NCBI GenBank assembly: GCA_963854835.1
Contig: OY978526.1
Span: 87,844,846 to 87,908,845 of the forward strand
Direction of reading: 5' to 3'
DNA from: Megamerina dolium
Taxonomy: Eukaryota; Arthropoda; Insecta; Diptera; Megamerinidae
Length of the DNA stretch: 64,000 nt
Made by a program: the position numbers and the translations under genes
Shown here: in pieces, positions 55,735-64,000 of the stretch
Numbering within the stretch: position 1 is the stretch's first letter
How the letters are laid out: the number at the start of each line of letters is the position of its first letter
Notes under the pieces: generated by a model
What the model was told of the DNA's origin: nothing
The model's database searches: none
Seen by the model: only the letters and a program-made list of their open reading frames with translations

Positions 55735-57445
55735 TTTGCGTTCCCCGTACCGTTACTAAGTGGAACTACTGGGTCCGGCCCATAAAATTCAGCTTCATTT
55801 TGTCGACCCAGTGTGGACATCCTCCTGCTTGCCTGCCTGCCTCTTCCATGCATAATCTGCAAATATCAACAGCCATGGCCAGTTATTAATGCAGTCAATC
55901 AGCTCAGAGTTAACTGTCGTAGACCGAGAACCCTCCCGATTCATTGCGCCTTGGTAACCTCAACTAGGCCTTTGCCTGTCTACAAGTGGACGACCTCTCC
56001 CACCTCCAGAGATGGAGTTTTCTTATCCAATCTTGAACATTTGCCTTCACCGTACCGTTACTAAGCGAAATTACTGGCTCCGGCCCATAAAATTCAGCTT
56101 TAGATCAGCTTTGTCTAGCCAAGGTGTCTGCAGCTTCATTTTACTCTATACCAATGTGTCCCTTCACCCGCATAGGAGTAATCGCATTACTGCGAGAATA
56201 TCCGTTTAGTTTCTGAACACATTCGAAAATCAACTTAGAAGATACCTTAGGTTGTTGCAATCGCCTATTCACTGCCTGGTTATCGAGTGCTAGCAAGATT
56301 TTCTTACCTAGCACCTTTCCGTTCAAAAGATGGTTTATCTTCCCAAATTTAGAGTGTATGCCAGTTCCAACTTTTTAGAGAAGACTCCAGCACTCGCCGT
56401 GTCATCCATTAATAAACCATCTGTGAAAATACTGATGTCATTTTCCTCACATATATTATATGTGAGGCCGTTTTTAATTAGTCATCCTCAGTCTACCCAT
56501 TCCATCCATTGTGCATTTGCGCCTCCTTCACACTGCTATATACCAGTGGAAGAATGCTCCTGTGCCCTATCTCCTTGCCGAATCCATACCAATTATTGGT
56601 TGTATTCAGACGTAATGCTGTTAATGCCGCCAACTTCATAATATGCAAGTCTAACGGCAGCAGCCCCAGAAAGATCCCCAATACTTCTACTGGGGTCGTC
56701 CGGATAGCTCCGGTAATCCCAATACAAGCCATTTTGTGGACCCTATCTAACTTGCTCATTGTGGTCTTTTGGGTGATCTTAGTCCACCAGATCACACCAG
56801 CATACGCTATTACCATTGTTGTGTAGATCCAGTGCATTGCTCTCGGAGTAATTCCCCACATGAGACCTCACACTCTCTTACACAGATGCAACTGACCCTC
56901 TTGCCCTCTTGCCTTTCTGGATCTGGACGTTGATGTTCTGTCCAAAAAGCCTAAGGGGTTTCATTGTAAGGGGTAGTAGTAGTAAAGAGTCCTTTTAGTA
57001 AAGAGTACTGTTTCCGATTTACTAGCGTTTACGGAGAGTCCCTGTTCTGTGCACCATTGTTCAACCATTTTGAGTGCACCTCTCATAGTATCGTAATAGT
57101 GTTCAGGAACTTATCACTCACCATTACCGCTATGTCATCTGCATACCCGATGGTGTGTATGTCTTTTGAGTCCAGGTGTTAGAGTATGGAATCGACCATG
57201 ATGTTCCAAAGGATGGGTGATAGTACGCACCCCTGTGGACATCCTTTGACTACCCTACCTCTGAGTCTGTAGCTTCCATTTTGAGAGTTGATGGGCCTTT
57301 TCCTCAGCATGCTGTCCATCCACCTTATAATGGTTGGGCTGGCTTCACGAATAACAAGGGCCATCCTTAGTTTATCAAAACCATTTTTATCGAAGGCACC
57401 CTCCATATCCATAAAAATAGACATAGATATACCTCCACAAGACAG
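55735..57445 (-). mobile_element. RNase H-type LINE remnant (copy B)
   Basis: Minus-strand remnant with legible reverse transcriptase: MSIFMDMEGAFDKNGFDKL and GRVVKGCPQGCVLSPILWNI (57424-57179), then a YADD-like segment in a shifted frame near 57150. Next comes the thumb region (KMACIGITGAIRTTPVEVLG, PLVYSSVKEAQM) and RNase H pieces (LLALDNQAVNRRLQ and MRVKGHIGIE, 56326-56141). It closely parallels copy A at 5.3-6.3 kb. The 3' end contains a repeat of its own tail: TACCGTTACTAAGTGGAACT at about 55748 and TACCGTTACTAAGCGAAATT at about 56054. All frames are interrupted. Confidence 0.85.
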
Positions 57446-60400
57446 TTCAGTGGTTTAGTCAGAAGCGTTGTCCTTTCCATGTAGAACAAAACACTAAAGT
57501 TAACACTAAACTTAAACGCTAAAGTTTCGACTCATATACTAAATATGGCCATCGTACACAAATTTTTCAAGAAAATATAATAACATAATTGAGATAGTCA
57601 ATGGTAGCAGCACAGTTTTGACTTTTGGATAACCTTTTAAAAGAGGCAATGTAAGAATTGTTGAATATACCGACCTTTTTTCAAAATCAAACTCAAAAGC
57701 TCCTCCCTAAAAATGTTGAATGTGCTATGATAAAAAATAGGGAATGTAATTACAACCAAGAAATTATCATATTTCATAATAGTTTCTTTTTTAAACTGTT
57801 TCTGCTTCTCCTATAGAATAACAAATATTCTAGAGAACGATATCATAATATAAATTAGCAAACTAAATCTTGTTAAATCGTTTTTAATTTAAAAAATATA
57901 TATACTTTTGTCAACAATTACTTCTGTTTACCATATAATAAAAAAGTTGAATGTCTGCGAGTGATAAGTGTGGTGTGTGCAATTTTTGCACTGATGAATG
58001 GGGATGATACGTAGTTATCCTTAATTGCGCTAATTCGATTTAAAATCATATAATTATCCTTTAATAATTTCCACGCCGTAATTAGTTTATCAATTAAAAA
58101 GTGTATGTAGAGATGGATGGCACTGGCTAATGCTTTGATCTGCGGGGCGTTAAATCACAGCTACGCATTAGGAATTGACTGGCATGGTCAACAGTTATGT
58201 TATGAAGAGAAAATACAGTTGTTGCTTTCTTCTGATGTTGCTTAAAGCTTGGAAAATAATTGAGATTTTTGCGACAATGATTTCAGCTGAAGAATATATT
58301 TTTATAAATTATATTTCAAGTCATGTCTTACGCTTGCCTTGCCTAGCCAATTAATAAAATTTACTTTTTTCCAATATTTTTAATTTATATTAAACAAATT
58401 AATGATAAATACATTTATTATTCGAATAATCAAACTACACAGTGTAGCAATTTTCGGTTTTTTTTATATTTTGGATAGAGAAGGTCTCGGTAGCTTGGTT
58501 TTGGCCTATTTTCAGACTGGATAAAATGTAGAGGGCGCGTCTATCCGAAATATTAAAGAGAACTTATAAGCAATGTTGCAATCCAATAAAACAAACGATG
58601 GAATTTTGAAATTTGAAATTACTTTCACCATTACTAATTTATATGCAAATGGATATGTGTACTTACATCAGATAATCAATATAAAAGAGAAATTGCTACA
58701 TTTGACATTTGATTTGATTTTCTCTCACCATTGCATTAAGCTTATTTGTTAAAATTTAACAAAATAATTTAAAAAATGTTTGTTTAAATCTAACATTGAT
58801 TAAAAAAATAGCAACTTAATAAAGAAAAACTCATGTCAATGTTATATACATACTAAAGAGCTGCGTGAAGGTATTTGATTTTCGAATGATCAAAACATGT
58901 ACAATATTCGCAAAGCATATCTAAATAGAATGAGAATGAGTGAGAGTGAAATATTAGACAAATAGAACACTCCACTCATTTCTTGTACGAGAAATATTCC
59001 ATACATTCGTTTTTTCTCTTCAAATAAACGAATGTTTGAGGGTACTAAGAGTTGGTTGTACGTTAGAATTGTTGTTGCTTCTCATAACAGACACTGATGG
59101 TTTCTATTACTGTCTTGCCGCGTCATGTTCACTTATCTACTCTATTTATTGATTATATGTATTGTAATGTAACATAGAAAAACAAAACGAATATTTAGAG
59201 TACTCTCAAATACTTTACGTACATTTGCAAATGTTGAGATTCTACTCATTCTATGAAAACGAACCATACACATAGTAGCCACATTCTTTTGCACGTGAGT
59301 TGCAAAAGAACACTGACTTATTTGCCGAACTGCATGCAAAGAAACAACAAAATTAACCGACATCGTCTATTTTAACCGAGTTCAATTGAAGTTGCTTATA
59401 TTTTAATCGACCTGAGTTATAGTGTTGGAAAGTAAAAAAACAGCACTATTGTGAATAGACTACTGGTATGTGCTTGGGAAATTTCAACAACACGTCAAAT
59501 TATTGTAAATATAAACAAATAAAGCAAGTGCAAATAAAAATTTATTTTAAATAAACGAATATATTTACCACAGATTCCGCAGAATTGTCTCTTTTTTGTT
59601 TTTATTTCGTTTATAAATTTCACGAACAACCACACATACCACCAGCGTTGCTAAGTAACTAAAGGGAAATTATATTCAAGTAAAAGGGAAATTAAATGCG
59701 AATTGGTGTTCTTTTGCAACTCGGTTACAAAAGAATGCGGCTATAGTGTAATGAACAACGAGTTCGAATTTCGCGATCATAAAGATTCGATAAACCATTC
59801 GAACAACACCATTTGACAACAGACTAGAAAACACACAATCTTATGGGATGAACTCCATTGGTACGAGTGTAAAAGTATTTGAACCCATAAAAGTTGAACT
59901 TTTTCTACTTTCATGCGTGAAATGACAACTGCCATTTGTGTGAACAAATACTAATGCAATAACGCTATAAATCAAAATGATAGTAATGATAGTAAATCGA
60001 AATGATAAAATGATAATAAAAATGAAATGAAATGTGACAATGAAATAAAAAGACAATATTTATTTAATGGTACAAGGCATTGCACTCTCTATTTAAGGCT
60101 TTCGCGAACATAAAAAACATCAATGTAAGGAACAGCCTGCCCTCCACCAGAAATGCTGGTCGCTTGGAATGCTTTTATAACTTTGTGAGGGTGAATAAAG
60201 CATCAAAGACTGTGGATTTCATGCGAGTTGCGATGTGAAATTATTCAGGTTCACGCTCTTTAGATTTCTAGGACGTTATGGCAAAGAAACCACCACTAAC
60301 TTCATGGACCAAATATCCTTCTTGTTGTCATTAGTTTAATACACTCCAAGTACATTATAATTACACTGCCAATCACCATCAATATAAACGTAAAATCTTC

Positions 60401-60735
60401 GTCCATTTTTATTAGCATGCTTTTATTTTTAAAAATAATATTAATAGATCACTTCCAAATGCATAGAACGTATATTATGGAGTTACCATATCTGTTCACA
60501 CAAAAATGCATAGAAAGGGAGAATGCATTCGCACGCACACGGGTTTATGGAGATCCTTCTTTTAATATTTGCCTACTTTCGTACTTATACATACAACCCA
60601 AAATTGTGCGGAAACGTAAGTGATGTTACTTACAATAGTCATTTCCTAATGCCATGCTTATGAGACATATTTGTTGATTGCTTCAATGAAAATTTTGTTG
60701 TTCTCCTCAATAAAAAAATTTTAAATGACTACAAA
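57446..60735. other. Intergenic AT-rich DNA
   Basis: No gene or repeat assigned. Frames at 59142-59363, 59841-60056 and 60417-60623 lack domains. GTTGCAAAAGAA-type motifs recur on both strands near 59290 and 59720 (CACGTGAGTTGCAAAAGAAC and TTTTGCAACTCGGTTACAAA), possibly the ends of a short repeat of about 450 bp. Confidence 0.4.
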
Positions 60736-60806
60736 ATGAACGTTTGTTTGCCAATCGTCGTAATTGCTGTAATAGTAAAAATGACAATTTTACTATTATG
60801 TAACGG
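60736..60806 (+). CDS. Candidate first coding exon with signal peptide
   Basis: ATG at 60736 begins MNVCLPIVVIAVIVKMTILL and LCN, a strongly hydrophobic leader, ending at a good donor (AACG|GTAAGT). It may be the first exon of a secreted or membrane protein whose next exon lies beyond a long intron, possibly outside the window. No partner exon was found, so this is tentative. Confidence 0.35.
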
Positions 60807-61039
60807 TAAGTTCTTAGAATTTATATTTTTAAAGCATTAAATAAACACAATGTTCAACAACAACAACAAAATATTCAATCGATATTATAGCTTGTTTTTT
60901 GTTATATTGAAAATTTTTTTAATGTTTTTTTAATATAATAAATTCAAATAATAATTTATAATAATTTTGTGTATAAGGGTCATTCAACGAAGAGAAACAC
61001 CTTTCAGCTTCATTTCATCTTTGCTCAAGCGCATTGTAA

Positions 61040-61567
61040 TAGCCTAGACAGACGGCAGCCTAATTCCGAATTACCAAGTTAATTCGAATTAACTCGGGCA
61101 TTAACTGCAGCTAATCCGCATAAACTCTATGAGTTAATTCTCAAAATAAAAGTGGATTAGGGCAATTTGCTATGGCAACACTGCTGAAGATTGTCTATTG
61201 TGAATTTTACTCGATCCATTTTACAAAATATTAGGTGTGTTCGCTTGTAAAAAACTTTCAACAATTGTTAATAGTTTTCAACATGAAAAGCGTTGGCGAA
61301 CAAATAAATCCAGCTGTCAATTACGAACGGTGAATATCAATTTACAAGTTTCTGATAGTTTTCAGTTCACGTACTTCTTGTAGACTTTTTCATATCGAGA
61401 GTGACAGATGACAGAAATTGATAGTGATAGTAATGTAAGTGAGCAGACCTAATAAAACAGCAATCAGCCGTTTAGTTAATCCGCAATACTGTCGTCTGTC
61501 AGGTTATTATTTTATTCGGATTAAATGCGCCGGTAATCCGGAATTAGGCTGCCGTCTGTCTAGGCTA
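61040..61567. mobile_element. MITE with 35-bp near-perfect inverted ends
   Basis: The left end TAGCCTAGACAGACGGCAGC and the right end GCTGCCGTCTGTCTAGGCTA extend inward as near-perfect inverted repeats of about 35 bp. It is 528 bp long with no coding frame and contains a second MITE at 61231-61452. A TA at each outer edge is compatible with a TA target duplication, but the ends are palindromic so this is uncertain. Confidence 0.82.
61231..61452. mobile_element. Nested MITE with TTAGGTSTGYTCRCTT ends
   Basis: The left TTAGGTGTGTTCGCTTGT and reversed right TTAGGTCTGCTCACTTAC match at 14 to 15 of 18 positions. The 222-bp interior has no coding capacity. It sits inside the larger MITE. Its ends resemble, loosely, the AGGTCCGTTCGCG ends of the MITE at 31.7 kb, so they may be related. 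Confidence 0.65.
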
Positions 61568-62580
61568 TAAGATGTCTATCAAGATGTATACCCAAGTATT
61601 TGACTTATTCGGCTTGAAAAATCTGCAATTTATTTAGTTTAACAGGAGAATAAATGTTATGACTTAGTGACTTAGTTTAAATAGTTATATGAATCTTTGT
61701 TGCTTTTAATGTACTCGCGTTTTGGCAAAAAAAAAAAAAATTGTCAATTGACCAACAATAACAAAGCTCAAAAAGTCATATCACATTAATTGTGTAGTTC
61801 GAAATATAATATTGTTCCTTCAAATTCAAGGAATTTTTTTTTCTATTTGCCTATTTGATGTTTAATGTCGCCACTTAGCTCTCCATTCAAATATACATAT
61901 TACTAACTATTTATAACAGCAATATACCTAATATACTCACTTTTTAACGATTGTATTGACAAAGCTGTAAGTTTGTTACAAAGTAAATTGAGTATAAAAT
62001 AATATACTAAATTTGTTGCTTTGGAACATGTTCATAAGTGTGAGGTGTAAAATCTTTGAAAATCTCCGCATATCATATTACCTATCATTATGTGGTGAAT
62101 GTGGTTATGTGAACATCACATAACATCATTGTCGTCTACTGGATGATGGCGGGCATAATCGGTGAGGGTGTTAGAACCCATTCCTAAATGTTGTTATCCA
62201 TACGAGGCTGTGATTATTCTGCTGATTATATGTTTTTTTTTATAATCTTCTTGATTATCGTATGTGTTTGTAGGTACATCTTGTATATATTCCATTTAGT
62301 TATTCAAATAAATGCCATTATTTTGTAGCCTAAACAATTGTTTTTTCAATTTATACAAATATTTGTTAGCTGTCGCAGATTTCAATAATGCCTAATAATT
62401 AATGTATTGCAATCCTCTTATCTTTTTTATTAAGCGAAACAATTGTTAAGAAAACATTCTACTATTTTACATGAATTCCTTATCAAATGCTTGTACTAAC
62501 ATCATCTTATAGGTACACTTGAGTGCTATGACATACTTGATTATCTTTTCAAACCTTTACAATTAACATTTCAGTTCTAC
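61568..62580. other. Intergenic AT-rich DNA
   Basis: Nothing recognised. Confidence 0.45.
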
Positions 62581-63320
62581 CCCTGCAAAAAGTGCGACGT
62601 GTCCGGGATATGTCCAGGATCAGTCGCAAAGGAACATGCGACTAATCGTACTTTTGATCTCTTTATATGAAGTGAATTGTTCGAGCATGTCCTATGAAGA
62701 GACCAATTGTACCCTTTTATACCCGAACGGGTACTAATGTAGATTAGTCGCCTTCTATAAATAGCTTAGTCGCACGGTTCATAGTTTTTGTTCAATATAA
62801 TTCTCAAGTAAATTTTGATTTAACCTATTTGAAAATTTACCCATATTTGCTCTTTGCTGCTTTTGATTCGATTCAACATAATTTATTTTCATTATAATTT
62901 TCTTCTAAAAAAAAAAAATTTTTTCTTTTAATTTGCCATGATTCGAACCTGGATACATACTTAGTACAGATTAAACCATTTATTTTCATCCATTATTCCG
63001 ATAAATTCCGATTCATATATTTCAAATTTAAATGTGGAAATAAAATTTACGTGTTTTTTCTGCTACTCCCTCGGATTCGTATCGTATGATGTACCACCGT
63101 CGCTCTACCACCTACGCTAATCTACAACACATTACTGTTGATTTAAAAGCGAATCACTTGAAAGTATAAAAAATCTCTAAATACGTTAATTAATTTAAAG
63201 ATTGATTTCCAACGCATCTCTAAAGAGATCGATCGGAGACTAATCTCCGATTTATGAGTAAAAAGAGATTAGTCCCGGACTACTCTCTTTAGAGATTAGT
63301 CTCACAATTTTTTACAGGGA
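62581..63320. mobile_element. Element with CCCTGYAAAAA ends and tRNA-like internal motifs
   Basis: The left end CCCTGCAAAAAGTGCGAC and reversed right end TCCCTGTAAAAAATTGTGAG are imperfect inverted repeats about 18 bp long around 740 bp. GACTAATC/GATTAGTC motifs recur on both strands near each end. On the minus strand, TTAGCGTAGGTGG (63120-63108) and GATACGAATCC (63083-63073) resemble RNA polymerase III A and B boxes, and a second B-box-like GGTTCGAATC lies at 62949-62940. No coding frame. It could be a MITE that captured tRNA-like sequence, or a chimera. Confidence 0.55.
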
Positions 63321-64000
63321 CCTTCATATTTTCTTTATGTATTTGTGTGTGACGATAACTTCATGTTATATCTTATCGAAATGGTATTGTTCAATGAAAA
63401 GTGTTTTCAATTTATTTTGAAATCTTGGAAAGTCAGCCATTAACATTCTCCTGTAGGTACTACGTATTGCCAAAAATGCTTGAAATATTATCCTCTTAAT
63501 ATATAGAATTATTATTATATCACTCGTTCTTTATGATAATGAGTTTCGTACTAAATAATAATATATAGTGTTGTCCATAATATGCGGCTGGAAAATAGTG
63601 TTAATTAAATGTAAAAGGTTGCGTTGATTGATTGTAAAAGGTATTGAATATTTTTAATTCATACTTTGTGTGCCATTTAAGTTCAGGTGACAACGCAATA
63701 AAAATTGGTGTAGCAAATAAAAATAAAGATGGAGAACCAAATTAAATAATATGTACATACACATGTAGTGTATACATAAAGTACTAAATGGTAGCTAATG
63801 CTAGTAACATGAAGTTGTCAAAACTGAATCTATAGCTTAAAATTTATAATACGAAACGTGATTGAAATAACTATAAATATGCTCTTTGCATTGCAAAACG
63901 AACAATTTCCAACCACATTCCATAACTTTATGTATTAATACAAAATTCACCCAACCTTCATTTTACATTGTAATAAATCCCAAAAATCCACTTACAAAGA
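63321..64000. other. Intergenic AT-rich DNA
   Basis: Nothing recognised to the end of the window. Confidence 0.5.

Noticed and set aside
62576..62645. Possible second exon for the 60.7-kb signal peptide (acceptor CATTTCAG, in-phase 22 codons)
   Set aside because: The sequence is the terminal inverted repeat of the element at 62581-63320 and encodes only a short basic peptide.

Overview
The window is nuclear DNA of a higher dipteran fly. It is AT-rich, its genes have short GT-AG introns and well-preserved exons, and long stretches are filled by degraded mobile elements. The gene versions (an HPS5/pink orthologue, Mkk4, IFT56, Cep20, an SLC26 transporter, a Tom40 paralogue) and the mobile-element mix suggest an acalyptrate fly, possibly a tephritid fruit fly. 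The species-level guess is inference.

Seven protein-coding genes could be assembled exon by exon, and all seven close in frame. They are: a secreted, probably GPI-anchored lipocalin (2839-3698, minus); an SLC26-type anion transporter with a STAS domain (20696-24597, plus); a divergent Tom40-like outer-membrane beta-barrel protein (36290-37441, plus); intraflagellar-transport protein IFT56 (41810-43868, plus); centriolar Cep20/FOPNL (45225-45641, plus); the BLOC-2 subunit HPS5, orthologue of Drosophila pink (46675-49419, minus); and the JNK/p38-pathway kinase Mkk4 (51942-53502, plus). The right-hand block from 36 to 54 kb is gene-dense. The left side and the last 10 kb are mostly mobile-element debris and AT-rich sequence.

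The mobile DNA is rich. At 17.0-19.7 kb lies a 5'-truncated but otherwise intact APE/RT non-LTR retrotransposon with an 884-codon frame, bounded by an 11-bp target-site duplication; at least six decayed relatives lie elsewhere. There are two copies of an RNase H-bearing LINE, and one of them sits inside a Tc1/mariner transposon with a clean 10-bp duplication. Several internally deleted mariner and Tc1 copies occur. A tRNA-derived SINE family is present in four copies. Several MITEs have long terminal inverted repeats, some nested in each other. A pair of 1.4-1.6 kb elements rich in a GCCACGCCCA motif lies in opposite orientation about 2 kb apart.

Functionally, IFT56 and Cep20 are neighbouring cilium/centriole genes on the same strand, and IFT56 has an X-box-like RFX motif just upstream. 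HPS5 (lysosome-related organelle and eye-pigment biogenesis) and Mkk4 (stress signalling) follow. I found no operon-like organisation, CRISPR array or canonical tRNA/rRNA gene. I did not find a clearly undescribed biological system. The least explained items are the inverted GCCACGCCCA pair, the tRNA-like motifs inside a TIR element at 62.6-63.3 kb, the four-copy SINE family, and unassigned candidate exons at 51.0 kb and 60.7 kb.
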